Translations under genes and position numbers: made by a program
Assembly (NCBI RefSeq): GCF_002261185.1
Contig: NZ_NEVQ01000022.1
Span: 372,001 to 436,000 of the forward strand
Direction: 5' to 3'
DNA from: Bordetella genomosp. 4
GTDB lineage: Bacteria; Pseudomonadota; Gammaproteobacteria; Burkholderiales; Burkholderiaceae_B
DNA length: 64,000 nt
Notes under the pieces: model-generated
Database searches by the model: none
Told to the model about the DNA's origin: nothing
What the model saw: the letters and a program-made list of their open reading frames with translations, nothing else
In this document: positions 16,270 through 26,756 of the stretch, piece by piece
Layout of the letters: each line of letters opens with the position of its first letter
Position numbering within the stretch: position 1 is the stretch's first letter

Positions 16270-17472
16270 ATGACCTACCCAACCGGAAAGCCCCCGGGTA
16301 AGAGCAGGAAAAAACGCTACATCTGGATCGCCGTGGCGCTGGCCTTAGTACTGTTGCTAGGCAAGATGATGTTCTTCAGCGCGCCGGCCAAGCCCGACTT
16401 CGCCACCGCGGAAGCCAGGCTGGCCGACATGGAAGACAGCGTGCTGGCATCCGGCACACTGGAAGCCGTGCGGCAGGTCAGTGTCGGAGCCCAGGTATCG
16501 GGCCAGCTCAAGTCGCTCAAAGTGCAGTTGGGCGACGAGGTGCGTCAGGGCCAGTTAGTCGCCGAGATCGACGACATGACCCAGCAGAACGATTTGCGCA
16601 ATGCCCAGGCGGCGCTGGCCACGCGCAAGGCCGAGCAACGGGCCAAGCAGGCCACCCTCAAGCAGGCCGAGCTGGCCTATGCGCGCCAGCGCCAGATGCT
16701 GGCGCGCGACGCCAGCTCGCGCGAGGACTTCGAGCAGGCCGAGGCGACGCTGAACGTCACCCGCGCCGACATCGCTGCGCTGGATGCGCAGATCGCCCAG
16801 GCCGAGATCGAGGTAGACAAAGCGCGCGTCAACCTGGGCTACACCCGCATCTCGTCGCCGATGGACGGCAAGGTGGTGGCCATCGTCACCAAGGAAGGCC
16901 AGACGGTGAACTCGATTCAGAGCGCTCCCACCATCATCAAGGTGGCGCAGGTCGACACCATGACCGTCAAGGCGCAGATCTCGGAGGCCGACGTCACCCG
17001 CGTGCGGCCCGGCCAGAAGGTGTACTTCACGATTCTGGGCGAACCGGACAAGCGCTACTACGGCACGCTACGGGCCATTGAGCCGGCGCCCGACTCGATT
17101 CAGCGCGACGAGAGTACCAGCGCCTTGACGGGCGCCAGCACCACCACCAGCGGCACCAGCGCTGCGGTGTACTACAACGGCCTGTTCGACGTGCCCAACC
17201 CCGACGAGACCCTGCGGATTTCCATGACAGCGCAAGTCTTCATCGTGCTGGGCGAGGCGAAGCAGACGTTGATCATTCCCTCGTCGGCACTAGGCAAGCG
17301 CGGGGAGGATGGCCACTACACAGTGCGGGTGGTCGATCCGGACGGCGAGGCTGCCGAGCGCCAGATCAAGGTGGGCATGAACAACAACGTCAACGCCCAG
17401 GTCCTGGAAGGCCTGAAGGCGGGCGAACGCGTGGTCTCGGCCGAGGCCGCCACGCCGACGGTGCCGCAATGA
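16270..17472 (+). CDS. macA: MacA-type periplasmic adaptor of a tripartite efflux pump
   Basis: A 400-residue membrane-fusion protein: a short cytosolic basic tail, one N-terminal transmembrane helix (about 16-37), a biotinyl-lipoyl-like domain ([20 protein letters not shown]), a long coiled-coil hairpin (about 105-185) and beta-barrel/membrane-proximal domains. It links the inner-membrane ATPase MacB to an outer-membrane channel and stimulates the ATPase. The stop overlaps the macB start by 4 bp (ATGA). Family substrates are macrolides, lipopeptides, haem precursors or siderophores; the actual substrate here is unknown. Confidence 0.92.
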   Translation: MTYPTGKPPGKSRKKRYIWIAVALALVLLLGKMMFFSAPAKPDFATAEARLADMEDSVLASGTLEAVRQVSVGAQVSGQLKSLKVQLGDEVRQGQLVAEIDDMTQQNDLRNAQAALATRKAEQRAKQATLKQAELAYARQRQMLARDASSREDFEQAEATLNVTRADIAALDAQIAQAEIEVDKARVNLGYTRISSPMDGKVVAIVTKEGQTVNSIQSAPTIIKVAQVDTMTVKAQISEADVTRVRPGQKVYFTILGEPDKRYYGTLRAIEPAPDSIQRDESTSALTGASTTTSGTSAAVYYNGLFDVPNPDETLRISMTAQVFIVLGEAKQTLIIPSSALGKRGEDGHYTVRVVDPDGEAAERQIKVGMNNNVNAQVLEGLKAGERVVSAEAATPTVPQ

Positions 17473-19472
17473 CCGACCTGGCCCTGCCGCGCCCCGCGGG
17501 CGAATACCCGCTGATCAGCCTGCGCGGCGTCTGGCGCGAGTTCGCCGCGGGCGAACAAACCGTGGCGGTGCTGCGCGAGGTCGACCTGCAAATCGAGGCC
17601 GGCGAGATGGTTGCCATTGTCGGCGCGTCAGGCTCCGGCAAGTCCACGCTCATGAATATCCTGGGCTGCCTGGACCGGCCCAGCCGCGGCGTGTACGAGG
17701 TGGACGGCCGCCCGACCGACGCCATGGGCCCCGACGAGCTTGCCGAGCTGCGGCGCGAGCATTTCGGCTTCATTTTCCAGCGCTATCACCTGTTGGCCGA
17801 CCTGACCGCACAGGGCAACGTGGAAATGCCGGCGGTCTACGCCGCCACGCCGCGCGGCGCCCGACGCGAACGCGCCCAGGCTTTGCTGCGCCGCCTGGGG
17901 CTGGACCAGCGTGTCGACTACCGGCCGAGTCAGTTGTCGGGCGGCCAGCAGCAACGCGTAAGCATCGCGCGAGCGCTGATGAACGGCGGGCGCATCATCC
18001 TCGCCGACGAACCCACCGGCGCGCTGGACACGCACACCGGCCAGGAAGTGCTGCGCATCCTGGAAGAACTCAACGGCGCCGGCCATACCGTGGTGATCGT
18101 CACGCACGACATGAACGTGGCCCATCATGCGCGCCGCATCATCGAGATCAGCGACGGCAAGATCGTGGCCGACCGGCGCAATGCCGACGCACCAGCCACG
18201 CCAGCCGCGCCGCCTGGCGACCCGGTCCGCGCCGAGCCACCGGCCGAACGCACACGTCCCTGGCAAGCCATGCTGGAGCGCGCCAACGAAGCGATGCACA
18301 TGGCGCTGCTGGCCATGAACGCGCACCGGCTGCGCACCTTTCTGACCATGCTCGGCATCGTCATCGGCATTGCCGCGGTGGTATCGGTGGTGGCACTGGG
18401 CGAAGGGTCGCGCCAGAAAATCCTGGCCGACATCAGCGAGATCGGCACCAACACGGTGGATATCTACCCGGGCAAGGACTTCGGCGACGAGAAAGCCGCC
18501 ACCATTCGCACGCTGGTGCCGGCCGACGCAGACGCGCTGGCGCGCCAGACCTACGTGGACAGCGTCACGCCGGTGGCCTCAACCACGGCCTCGCTGCGCT
18601 ATCGCAATGTGTCGGTCAACGGCTCGATCCAGGGCGTAGGCGAACAGTTCTTCCGCGTGCGCGGCCTGACGCTGGCCCAGGGCCAGTTCTTCGACGCCGA
18701 GGCCGTCGCGCGACGCGCCCAGGAAGTCGTGATCGACGAGAACACGCGCAAGGCGCTGTTCGGCAACCACACCGAGCCAGTCGGGCAGGTGATTTTCCTG
18801 GGTACCGTGCCGATGCGCGTGATCGGCGTGACGGTGCCCAAGGAGAGCATGTTCAGCGACGGCCAGGCCCTCAACGTCTGGGTGCCGTACACCACCGCGC
18901 TCAGCCGCGTGCTAGGCCAGCAGCACCTACGCAGCATCACCGTGCGGGTCAGCGATGCCATGCCGACCAAGGCCGCCGAGCAGGCGATCACACGCCTCAT
19001 GCTGCAGCGACACGGCTCCAAGGATTTCTTCGTCTTCAATACCGACACTATCCGGCAGACCATCGAGCGCACCACCGCCACCATGACCCTGCTGGTGTCG
19101 GCCATCGCCATCATCTCGCTGGTGGTGGGCGGCATCGGAGTGATGAACATCATGCTGGTGTCAGTCACCGAACGCACCCGCGAGATCGGCGTGCGCATGG
19201 CGGTGGGCGCACGCCGCAGCGACATCATGCAGCAGTTCCTGATCGAGGCGGTGCTGGTCTGCCTGATCGGCGGCATGCTGGGCATCCTGCTGTCGCTGGG
19301 CCTGGGCGTGCTGGTGGCGCAGGCTTCCGGCGGCAGCTTCCGCCTCATCTATTCCGGCGCCTCGATGGTGGCCGCCTTCGTGTGTTCCACGCTGATCGGC
19401 GTGGGCTTCGGGTACCTGCCGGCGCGCAACGCCGCCCGGCTCGACCCAGTCGAATCCCTGGCCAGAGAATGA
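17469..19472 (+). CDS. macB: MacB-type ABC transporter (ATPase fused to permease)
   Basis: A 667-residue inner-membrane protein. Residues about 15-240 are the ATPase (Walker [10 protein letters not shown], signature [12 protein letters not shown], Walker [14 protein letters not shown]-loop VIVTHD). A first transmembrane helix lies near 285-305, followed by a large periplasmic domain (MacB_PCD). Three C-terminal helices close the FtsX domain, with the [16 protein letters not shown] signature between them. It works as a mechanotransmission pump that drives substrate from the periplasm through the outer-membrane channel. It is translationally coupled to both macA and the following channel gene. 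Confidence 0.94.
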   Translation: MTDLALPRPAGEYPLISLRGVWREFAAGEQTVAVLREVDLQIEAGEMVAIVGASGSGKSTLMNILGCLDRPSRGVYEVDGRPTDAMGPDELAELRREHFGFIFQRYHLLADLTAQGNVEMPAVYAATPRGARRERAQALLRRLGLDQRVDYRPSQLSGGQQQRVSIARALMNGGRIILADEPTGALDTHTGQEVLRILEELNGAGHTVVIVTHDMNVAHHARRIIEISDGKIVADRRNADAPATPAAPPGDPVRAEPPAERTRPWQAMLERANEAMHMALLAMNAHRLRTFLTMLGIVIGIAAVVSVVALGEGSRQKILADISEIGTNTVDIYPGKDFGDEKAATIRTLVPADADALARQTYVDSVTPVASTTASLRYRNVSVNGSIQGVGEQFFRVRGLTLAQGQFFDAEAVARRAQEVVIDENTRKALFGNHTEPVGQVIFLGTVPMRVIGVTVPKESMFSDGQALNVWVPYTTALSRVLGQQHLRSITVRVSDAMPTKAAEQAITRLMLQRHGSKDFFVFNTDTIRQTIERTTATMTLLVSAIAIISLVVGGIGVMNIMLVSVTERTREIGVRMAVGARRSDIMQQFLIEAVLVCLIGGMLGILLSLGLGVLVAQASGGSFRLIYSGASMVAAFVCSTLIGVGFGYLPARNAARLDPVESLARE

Positions 19473-20857
19473 GATTCCCGTTCCCCCGCCCCCGTCGCGC
19501 CGCCCTTTCGTGCCTGCTGGCATTGCCCGTGGCACTGGCCGGCTGCGGCCTGATGCGCACCCCGTACGAACGCCCGGCAGTGCAGGGTCCGGCATCCTGG
19601 GCGTACGGCCCCGCCCAGGACGTAGCCGCCGCCGGCGGCACCTGGTGGCGCCATTTCGACGACCCCACCCTCACCCGCCTCATCGATCAGGCGCTGGAGC
19701 GCAACAACGACCTGGCCGCCGCCGCCTTGCGCGTGCGGCAAGCTCAACTGCGGGCCGGTCTGGCACGCTCGGACCAGTTCCCCACGCTGGGCGGCAGCGT
19801 CGACCTCAGCCGCCAGCGCGACCTGTACGGCGACCGAGCGATCCTGCGCAACAACAGCGCCAGCCTGACCGTCAGCTACGAGCTCGATCTGTGGGACCGC
19901 CTGCAGGCCCAGCGTGACGCGGCCGAATGGGAAGCCGCCGCCACCGAGGAGGACCGCGCCAGCGCCGCCCTGTCGCTGGTCGGCACCACGGCCACGCTGT
20001 ACTGGCAGGTCGGCTTCATCAACCAGCGCCTGGACAGCGCCGCGCAAAGCATCGCCTACGCGCAGCGCACACTCGAACTGGTACAGGCGCAGTACGACGC
20101 GGGCGGCGCCTCGTCCCTGGAAGTGGCCGAGGCGCGCCAGAACCTGGCCAGCCAGCAGGCTGCACGCACCCTCATGGTGCAGCAGCGCGTCGAGACCCTC
20201 AACGCGCTGGCGATCCTGTTCGACGGCCCGCCGGAGCGCGTCATGGCCGACCCGCCGCGCCTGCCGCCCACCACGCTGCCCGCCGTGCCCGCCGGCGTGC
20301 CGGCCGATCTGCTGGCGCGCCGGCCCGACTTGCGCGCCGCCGAACTGCGCCTGCGCCAGGCTCTGGCCCAGACCGACGCCACGCGCGCCAGCTTCTACCC
20401 GCCCATCACCCTCACGGGCGCCCTGGGCTCGGCCAGCACGGCGCTAGGCAACCTGCTGCAGAATCCGGTGGGCACGCTAGGCGCAGGTCTGACCCTGCCG
20501 TTCCTGAACTGGAACCAGATGCGCCTGAGCATCCAGGTATCCGAAACCGAATATGCCCTGCGCGTAGTGCAGTTCCGCCAGGCGCTGTACCAAGCCATGG
20601 CCGACGTAGAGAACGCGCTGTCGGCGCGCACCCAGTTGGCCGCACAGGGTGAACTGCTAGAGCAGTCGCTGGCGGCGGCACGGCAGGCCGAGGACATGTA
20701 CGAAATCCGCTACCGCAGCGGCGCCGTGTCGCTGCGCTTCTGGCTCGACGCGCAGGAAAAGCGCCGCACCGCCGAGATCGAACGCGACCAGAACACGCTG
20801 GACCGGCTGCTCAACCAGGTCCAGCTGTACCAGGCCCTAGGCGGCGATACGCGCTGA
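19469..20857 (+). CDS. Outer-membrane efflux channel lipoprotein, NodT family
   Basis: A 462-residue TolC-like channel. The N-terminal signal ends in a lipobox (VALAGCG), so the cysteine near residue 20 should be acylated and the protein anchored in the outer membrane. Two OEP repeats follow: one opens around [29 protein letters not shown], the second around [32 protein letters not shown], which is a strong family signature. The ATG at 19469 overlaps the macB stop codon (ATGA), so this is the third gene of the macAB-nodT operon and completes the tripartite pump. Confidence 0.93.
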   Translation: MRFPFPRPRRAALSCLLALPVALAGCGLMRTPYERPAVQGPASWAYGPAQDVAAAGGTWWRHFDDPTLTRLIDQALERNNDLAAAALRVRQAQLRAGLARSDQFPTLGGSVDLSRQRDLYGDRAILRNNSASLTVSYELDLWDRLQAQRDAAEWEAAATEEDRASAALSLVGTTATLYWQVGFINQRLDSAAQSIAYAQRTLELVQAQYDAGGASSLEVAEARQNLASQQAARTLMVQQRVETLNALAILFDGPPERVMADPPRLPPTTLPAVPAGVPADLLARRPDLRAAELRLRQALAQTDATRASFYPPITLTGALGSASTALGNLLQNPVGTLGAGLTLPFLNWNQMRLSIQVSETEYALRVVQFRQALYQAMADVENALSARTQLAAQGELLEQSLAAARQAEDMYEIRYRSGAVSLRFWLDAQEKRRTAEIERDQNTLDRLLNQVQLYQALGGDTR

Positions 20858-20898
20858 TAGCGGGAGAGTCCGGCAGCAGCCCCCTGCCTATTAAATAA

Positions 20899-20945
20899 TT
20901 GCTCCAATGGGAACTCTTATTTATAATTCAAGTTCCCTTGGGAGC
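20899..20945 (+). promoter_or_regulatory. hipBA promoter with paired operators
   Basis: A sigma70-like promoter is visible: -35 TTGCTC (20899-20904), a 17-bp spacer and a perfect -10 TATAAT (20922-20927), 25 bp before the hipB ATG. It is flanked by an inverted repeat, GCTCCAATGGGAAC (20901-20914) and GTTCCCTTGGGAGC (20932-20945). Each arm is itself a near-palindrome of the TCCC-N2-GGGA kind. Two HipB dimers bound there would cover the -35 end and the start point, giving autorepression. Confidence 0.72.
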
Positions 20946-20951
20946 ATTTAA

Positions 20952-21278
20952 ATGGATTCCCCCATTCCCCTACCCGTCGAACGAGCGATCCGAAAGCTCG
21001 GCGGCGACATTTCCTTGGCCCGCAGGCGACGCCATATCTCCCAGGCTTCCCTTGCCGAGCGCATGGGGGCATCCTTGTCCACGGTACGCCGCATGGAGAA
21101 AGGCGACGTCCGCGTACCCATCCACTTTTTCGCCCGGGCGCTGCACGTGTTCGGCGAGATTCAAGCGCTGGGGCATCTGCTAGACACACCGAACGACGAG
21201 ATTGGGCTAACACTGATGGACGAGAACTTGCCCAAACGCGTGCGCAACAAGTCCGGCGGATCCTCGGGAGCATTGTGA
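20952..21278 (+). CDS. hipB: HipB-type antitoxin/repressor
   Basis: A 108-residue XRE helix-turn-helix protein (LARRRRHISQASLAERMGAS is helix 1 plus the recognition region at about 22-41). It should neutralise the HipA-like kinase encoded next and repress their shared promoter through the operators at 20901-20945. Its stop codon overlaps the hipA start by one base (TGATG), the usual coupling in this toxin-antitoxin family. The basic C-terminal tail (PKRVRNKSGGSSGAL) is longer than in many HipB proteins. Confidence 0.85.
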   Translation: MDSPIPLPVERAIRKLGGDISLARRRRHISQASLAERMGASLSTVRRMEKGDVRVPIHFFARALHVFGEIQALGHLLDTPNDEIGLTLMDENLPKRVRNKSGGSSGAL

Positions 21279-22570
21279 TGGCTACTGCCGCCCCAATCCG
21301 CCAGCAAGTTCAAGTCTGCATCGGCAAGGCTGGGCTACCTCTCGGCTCGCTGGTATACGTCCAGCAAGGCCGGCGCGAAAACTGCGCCTTTGCCTATGAC
21401 GAAGCGTGGCTGGCCCGCCCTGAGCGGTTCAACGTATCGGCCGACCTGCAGCTGATGCCAGGCCACCAGCCACACAAAGCTGCCTCGCCCCATGACTCCG
21501 TATTCCACGGTGCGATCGCCGATACTGCCCCCGACGCCTGGGGCCGGCGCGTCATCGCCCGCGACCATGCGAAGCGTCGCCGTACCGACCCAAAACTGCA
21601 GCCCCTGACGGAATTAGATTATCTGCTGGCGGTCGATGACTTCAGCCGCGTTGGCGCACTGCGCCTGCGCGATCCGAACGGAACTTGGCATAGAACGGTA
21701 CCAGAGGGCCGACGCACTACCCCACCTTTGATAGAGCTCGAACACATCTACCAAGCGAGCCGCGCCGTCGAGCGCGGACAAGAGACGGTCGAGGACTTGC
21801 GCTACCTGCAGGGCAAGGGCACGTCACTTGGTGGTATGCGCCCCAAATGCACCATCGTGGACGAAGATGGCAGGCTTGCCATCGGCAAGTTCCCTAGCGT
21901 GAACGACACGCGCAGTGTCACGCGCGGCGAAGTCCTGGCATTGAAACTGGCACTGTTGGCGGGCATCGATGCCGCGCCTGCTCGCATCGTCTCCTTAGCC
22001 GAAGCCCCCGTGGCCGTCATCCGACGATTTGATCGTGATGGCAACGATGGCCGCACTCCATACCAGTCAGCGGCATCACTGTTGCAGGCTTCGCGCGAGG
22101 AGGACCGCAGCTACACGGAAATTGCCGATGCTATCCGCTCCTATGGACACTCGCCTATTCGGGATTTGCATCAACTCTGGCGCCGTCTCGTATTTAATCT
22201 GCTGATTACCAACGTGGACGATCACTTGCAAAATCATGGGTTTTTGCATGTGGAGCATGGATTGTGGCGCCTTGCGCCTGCGTTCGACATCAACCCGTTT
22301 CCGGATAAGGGGCGAGAGTCTAAGACTTGGTTATCCGAGGAAGATGGCCCGATCAACGATGTGCATATGTTGATGGCTCGGGCACCCTACTTCGCATTGA
22401 ATAAAGAGGAAGCGTTAGGCGGTTTGGCCGCGGTCTATACAGCAGTAATAAGATGGCGTCAGGCTGCTCTTAGCCCAGAAGTTGGCATGCGTGCGCATGA
22501 GCTAGACGACTTCGTGGCAGCTTTCGAACATGAGCAGATAGACGCGGTCGCCGAGCTGCTTAAGCGATGA
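21278..22570 (+). CDS. hipA: HipA-type serine/threonine kinase toxin
   Basis: A 430-residue HipA-family kinase with couple_HipA N-terminal and HipA_C kinase domains. The P-loop-like glycine-rich segment GKGTSLGGMRPK (about 170-181) and the catalytic segment NLLITNVDDHLQNHGF (about 308-323, catalytic Asp in the DDH part) are present, followed by the metal-binding segment LAPAFDINPFP. HipA family members phosphorylate aminoacyl-tRNA synthetases (HipA itself GltX) and cause growth arrest. The gene appears intact. The coding sequence becomes less GC-rich toward its end, next to an AT-rich region, which suggests that this is accessory DNA. Confidence 0.88.
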   Translation: MATAAPIRQQVQVCIGKAGLPLGSLVYVQQGRRENCAFAYDEAWLARPERFNVSADLQLMPGHQPHKAASPHDSVFHGAIADTAPDAWGRRVIARDHAKRRRTDPKLQPLTELDYLLAVDDFSRVGALRLRDPNGTWHRTVPEGRRTTPPLIELEHIYQASRAVERGQETVEDLRYLQGKGTSLGGMRPKCTIVDEDGRLAIGKFPSVNDTRSVTRGEVLALKLALLAGIDAAPARIVSLAEAPVAVIRRFDRDGNDGRTPYQSAASLLQASREEDRSYTEIADAIRSYGHSPIRDLHQLWRRLVFNLLITNVDDHLQNHGFLHVEHGLWRLAPAFDINPFPDKGRESKTWLSEEDGPINDVHMLMARAPYFALNKEEALGGLAAVYTAVIRWRQAALSPEVGMRAHELDDFVAAFEHEQIDAVAELLKR

Positions 22571-22770
22571 AACTCTAGACTCTAGCGCCACACAAGCCGT
22601 CTACGGTGTCTAAACGGTCGCTTCGCCCGCCCTCTCTCAACCGGCAACCCGAAGAACACCTCCGTCGGAACGTCACTGGAATGATTGAGCTTGATACACT
22701 GCTTTGATGGGGGCTTCACCGCGTCAACATAAGTGGTAAGTCTCACGTCAATAGTCGGCTACACAAAGAC

Positions 22771-24228
22771 CTAGTTTCGCGCTTTATCCGATAAAGAAAT
22801 AGCTGCCAGCTTTCGGAGAATATCCCAATTTCCCGAAGTGAAAGTATCGTCGTAGGGTTCGATACGATCAATATACGATGGGTCGGTAATCAATTTATCA
22901 ATAAGATCCAGTTGGCATATAACTTTTTTCCCTAGCTCTTGATTTCTATGCTCGGACAACTCCGCCTCCATCTCTCGGCGCGATACACTCCTTTCAATAG
23001 CGTCAGCGCGATCACTCAGTTTTTGTGCTGAATCAAGCTTTTCGTCTGCTTCCTGCGCTTTAGACTGCAACTTGCTAAGGGTTGAGAGCTTGAATTTATT
23101 TAGGCTCGACAATACGCCCCACTCCGGAAAACTCTCTATATTGATGGAGGGGGCATTAACGAGCTTTTCCACAGCGCCCTTCATAACCTCAAGTTCCGCG
23201 CGGCTTTTGAATTGGTCCCAAGACTTTCTGGCAATCAATGATGGCTTACAGTCAGCGGACAGGATCTCTACAAGGTCTTTGTTCGAACTGGTCGTGACAA
23301 CGAATTCGAGATAGACGTCCGACAAGGTTTTGACCACCGATTCCCTATTAGCCTCACTCACCCCAGCCGGCCATTGGATAGCTAAAATATCGTGAACATC
23401 TTCCTTGCTGAACGATTGCCGAGCCTTTACTTTTAGCGCATCAAGAAATCTTGTCGTCGCCATTTCCCTCAGTTCGTCCCAAGTAGATTGCTCTAAATCA
23501 ACATGGCGCTGAGCGTTGAGTAAAATGTATTGAGGCCAAGTCGGTACCGGAGAATAATTTGATATAGGCGAGGCTATCGATCTGGCGATTAAATCCTTAA
23601 GAACCTCTGGCCAATCTCTTTTTGAGATATACCAAGGTCTTTTGCTATTCAATAATGTGGATACGTCCGGGGAATACTTTCTGAAAGAATAGCGATATCT
23701 GAACTCATCCTTGAGACAGACATACATCAAATATATGTAGGCGACTTGCATTAAAGCCCATAAAGCGTCCAAAATCCCGAAGCCCGACGCGTTACTGCCA
23801 GGGGATATGAATTTGGCCTTGCCGCCCTGATGAAATACGTCAACCTGATGAACCGACAGATCAGTACTCGTTTTTACCGTCAATTGAAAACCTGTTGACG
23901 GAGGCAAGTTTGGATAGCTCAATTCGAAGCCACTCGGACTACTTACAACGTGCGACTCTGCTAGAACTGAATGTTTAGCTAGATAGAACTGAGAAATCGA
24001 TCCCGACAATTTGATTACGACATTCTCTGCCGGCCCTTTCCCTGAGTTCGCGACTTCAATTTGTTGTACGTACTCGCTTTTGGAACTGTTAACATTCGAC
24101 GTCTGGTCGAATGCCAAAGGTATGGACGCAGAAATCGAATATTGAACATCAGGCGTTTCTTTGAGATAGTAGTTCCAAAAAGCCGCCGGTATTCCTAATG
24201 CAACTAAAATGGACAGTATCGTTTTCAT
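22771..24228 (-). CDS. AT-rich gene for an unknown two-helix membrane protein
   Basis: A 485-residue protein not recognised by eye. An N-terminal hydrophobic helix (about 3-20) and a second one (about 151-172, GILDALWALMQVAYIYLMYV) bracket a beta-rich domain of about 125 residues, probably periplasmic. A predicted cytosolic region of about 310 residues follows, ending with a coiled-coil (about 390-440, KLQSKAQEADEKLDSAQKL). The base composition is far more AT-rich than its neighbours, so it is probably acquired DNA. It sits between a HipBA pair and tRNA-Gly. The layout (outside sensor, two helices, large inside domain) would suit a sensor or a membrane-tethered defence protein, but no motif proves a function. 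Confidence 0.7.
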   Translation of the reverse strand: MKTILSILVALGIPAAFWNYYLKETPDVQYSISASIPLAFDQTSNVNSSKSEYVQQIEVANSGKGPAENVVIKLSGSISQFYLAKHSVLAESHVVSSPSGFELSYPNLPPSTGFQLTVKTSTDLSVHQVDVFHQGGKAKFISPGSNASGFGILDALWALMQVAYIYLMYVCLKDEFRYRYSFRKYSPDVSTLLNSKRPWYISKRDWPEVLKDLIARSIASPISNYSPVPTWPQYILLNAQRHVDLEQSTWDELREMATTRFLDALKVKARQSFSKEDVHDILAIQWPAGVSEANRESVVKTLSDVYLEFVVTTSSNKDLVEILSADCKPSLIARKSWDQFKSRAELEVMKGAVEKLVNAPSINIESFPEWGVLSSLNKFKLSTLSKLQSKAQEADEKLDSAQKLSDRADAIERSVSRREMEAELSEHRNQELGKKVICQLDLIDKLITDPSYIDRIEPYDDTFTSGNWDILRKLAAISLSDKARN

Positions 24229-24470
24229 GCGGATTATTTCGCAATTCTAATTTCGATACTCTACTCGCTTCACTGTACATAATGAAGCCCAACTTAGTAT
24301 TGTCTGCAGACGAGCCATCCACTGCTCGAGTGGTCCAATCGTCGTTTGGGCTTCTACGGGCCACATAGCCGGCTTGAGGCGATCGCAAATGATCAGACGC
24401 CGAGTTCTGATCAACGCAGAATTTTAGAATTCTGAGAGACATCCCTAAAAAGCGCGCAAGACGGGGAAAC

Positions 24471-24544
24471 TGGAGCGGGTGATGGGAATCGAACCCACGC
24501 TTGAGGCTTGGGAAGCCGCCGTTCTACCATTGAACTACACCCGC
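24471..24544 (-). tRNA. tRNA-Gly (anticodon CCC)
   Basis: A 74-nt cloverleaf read on the minus strand with encoded CCA. The acceptor is GCGGGTG / CACCCGC, the D-arm contains TTCAATGGTAGAA, the anticodon loop is TTCCCAA with anticodon CCC, and the T-arm has GTGGGTTCGATTCCCAT. All stems pair. The adjacent AT-rich gene suggests that this locus has received foreign DNA, but no integrase or duplicated tRNA end is visible here. Confidence 0.95.
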
Positions 24545-24614
24545 TTTGGTGTCGTGCCGCGCACATAGGCGCGGCAGAGGCGATGGATTATAGCGCGGGT
24601 TTCAACCCCGTGTT

Positions 24615-25601
24615 TTAGTTCGCCTTGATCCCGGCGGCTTTCACGACTTTGCCCCAGCGGTCATATTCCTGCTGCGTGTATTCACCGAGCTTTGCTGGTC
24701 CCATGAACTCGGCTTCCGCGCCCTGCGCTTCCGCTTTTTTGCGGAAATCCTCGGTCTTCATGATGGTTTCGATCTTGCCTGCCAGCTTGTCGATAACGGT
24801 CTGAGGCGTGCCTTTAGGCGCATACATGGCGAACCATGACGACACCAACAGGTCCGGATAACCCGCCTCAGCAACGGTCGGTACATCCGGCAATGACGCC
24901 AGACGATTCGGCCCGGTCACTGCCAACGCGCGGAGCTTGCCCGCGGCGATATGCCCCAGCAATGGCGGCGGAGTCGTGATCGTCATATCCACCGCACCAC
25001 CCAGCAAATCGTTCAAGGCGGGACCGGTGCCCTTGTATGGGATGTGTGCGATTTTGATATCGGCCATCTGCTTCAGCAACTCAGTAGCGACGTGCTGCAA
25101 AGCACCGTTGCCAGACGACGCGTAGTTCAATTTGTCGGGATTGGCCTTGGCATAGGCGACTAGTTCTTTTAACGAATTGATCGGCAAACTCGGACGAATA
25201 ACGATGACCTGCGGGGCGGACAGGATGTTGGCAATGGGCGCGAAATCCTTGATCGGATCCCACTCGGCGGGCTGCACGTGCGGAGAAATCGCGTTGTAGC
25301 CGGAGTACTGCAGCAACAAGGTATAGCCGTCGGGCGCGGCTTTGGCGACGGCTTGCGAGGCGATGCTGCCCGAGGCGCCTGGTTTGTTTTCCACGACGAC
25401 GCTTTGGCCCAGGGCTTCGCCCAAGGGTTGTGCGATCAGACGCGCGGCCAAGTCCGTCGTACCGCCAGGTGCGGCGGGAACAAGCAGCGTGACGGGACGA
25501 TCGGGATAATCGGCCAGCGCAATCGCGGGGCTGGCTGCAATAGCCAGCGTTGTAGCGGCCAAGCCGGCGCGCAGGGTTTTAGATAGTAAAGATAGCGTCA
25601 T
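24615..25601 (-). CDS. Bug-family tripartite tricarboxylate-type periplasmic receptor
   Basis: A 328-residue extracytoplasmic solute receptor. The signal peptide (about 1-30, ending AIALA) precedes the family opening YPDRPVTLLVPAAPGGTTDLAARL and the later NKPGASGSIASQAVAKAAPDGYTLL signature. Bug proteins bind carboxylates or other small organics through water-mediated contacts. They are greatly expanded in Bordetella and relatives, where many lack a dedicated TctAB membrane pair, as here. It precedes the lyase/CoA-transferase operon on the same strand but is separated from it by about 190 bp, so it may deliver that pathway's substrate. Ligand unknown. Confidence 0.9.
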   Translation of the reverse strand: MTLSLLSKTLRAGLAATTLAIAASPAIALADYPDRPVTLLVPAAPGGTTDLAARLIAQPLGEALGQSVVVENKPGASGSIASQAVAKAAPDGYTLLLQYSGYNAISPHVQPAEWDPIKDFAPIANILSAPQVIVIRPSLPINSLKELVAYAKANPDKLNYASSGNGALQHVATELLKQMADIKIAHIPYKGTGPALNDLLGGAVDMTITTPPPLLGHIAAGKLRALAVTGPNRLASLPDVPTVAEAGYPDLLVSSWFAMYAPKGTPQTVIDKLAGKIETIMKTEDFRKKAEAQGAEAEFMGPAKLGEYTQQEYDRWGKVVKAAGIKAN

Positions 25602-25790
25602 GGACAGGGTCTCCTGATCGTTGTTCTGGACGATGTTGTTGGAATGATTCTGATGTCTAACTTGTTATGGGTAATGCCGCGTAAAGATTTTTATCTGCTG
25701 CAATGCGTTGCTTAGCTTGAGCACGTGTCCCGCGCTTGATCACGCGCCCGCAATAGAGCACCGCGGAGCACGTCCGCTACATACGACCGA

Positions 25791-26756
25791 TTACGCATGA
25801 ACGCCGTCGGCCGGCCCGAATTTTTCCGCCAACCATGCCGGCGGCTGATGAGTAGCCAGCCGATGGCCCGCCGCCAACAATGGGATAGAGAATTCGCGCT
25901 GCACCAGTTGCGGCAGCCCGCGCACGATGTCCAATAGCGGCTGCAAGGACACACCGGTTTTGACGCCCATGCACTCGAACATGTGCACGAGCTCCTCGGT
26001 GTTGACGTTGCCGCTGGCGCCAGGCGCATAGGGACAGCCGCCCAATCCGCCCGCCGCTGCGTCAAAACGCGTCACGCCGGTTTGCCAGGCGGCGATGGCA
26101 TTGGCTAACGCCATGCCACGGGTGTTGTGCAAATGAATGGTGATCGGCAGGCCGGGCAGCTCCCGCAATACGGTCTCGCACAACGCTGCGACCTGGGTGG
26201 GGTAGGCCATGCCGGTGGTGTCGCACAGCGTGATGCCAGCCGCGCCAGCTTCTGCGAGTTGATGGGCCAGACGCAGCACATCGTCCACTGGCACATCGCC
26301 ATCAAAGGGACACCCGAAAACAGTAGACAGCGATACATTGCAAGGCGTCGAAGTGCCCTGCGCCGCACGCAGAATGCTGGTCAGCTCCGACAAGGATTGG
26401 TCACGCGTCATACGCAGGTTGGCGCGGTTATGCGTTTCGCTGCTGGACATCACCAGATTCATTTCCTGGGTGCCGACTTCGATGGCACGCTCCAGGCCAC
26501 GGATGTTGGGGACGAGCGCGGTGTAGATGACATCGGGATGCCGGCGGATGCCGCGCATGACTTCTTGCGCGTCGGCCAATGCGGGAATGGCTTTCGGCGA
26601 AGTAAAACTGGTGACTTCGATACGTGCGAATCCGCAGTCAGAGAGTGCGTCGACCAAAGCGATTTTTTCTTCGGTAGACACAAATGTCTTTTCGATTTGC
26701 AGACCGTCGCGTGGACCGACTTCATTGATTTCGATGCTGGGCGTACCGGTGTTCAT
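25791..26756 (-). CDS. Hydroxymethylglutaryl-CoA lyase family protein
   Basis: A 321-residue TIM-barrel lyase of the HMGL/DRE family. The catalytic arginine and metal aspartate lie in EVGPRDGLQ (about 11-19), the ITLCDTTGMAYP segment is conserved, and the metal-binding histidines lie in ITIHLHNTRGMAL. The family cleaves 3-hydroxy-3-methylglutaryl-CoA to acetoacetate and acetyl-CoA, or related 3-hydroxyacyl-CoAs. The cysteine-loop segment GGLGGCPYAPGASGNVNTE near residue 250 is intact. The ATG overlaps the CoA-transferase stop by 4 bp, so activation of an acid to its CoA ester followed by cleavage is likely. The acid itself cannot be identified. Confidence 0.88.
   Translation of the reverse strand: MNTGTPSIEINEVGPRDGLQIEKTFVSTEEKIALVDALSDCGFARIEVTSFTSPKAIPALADAQEVMRGIRRHPDVIYTALVPNIRGLERAIEVGTQEMNLVMSSSETHNRANLRMTRDQSLSELTSILRAAQGTSTPCNVSLSTVFGCPFDGDVPVDDVLRLAHQLAEAGAAGITLCDTTGMAYPTQVAALCETVLRELPGLPITIHLHNTRGMALANAIAAWQTGVTRFDAAAGGLGGCPYAPGASGNVNTEELVHMFECMGVKTGVSLQPLLDIVRGLPQLVQREFSIPLLAAGHRLATHQPPAWLAEKFGPADGVHA

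Noticed and set aside
24149..24442. Open frame of 97 codons before the AT-rich membrane gene
   Set aside because: It overlaps the start of the larger gene on the same strand in another frame and shows no domain or ribosome site; treated as non-coding.
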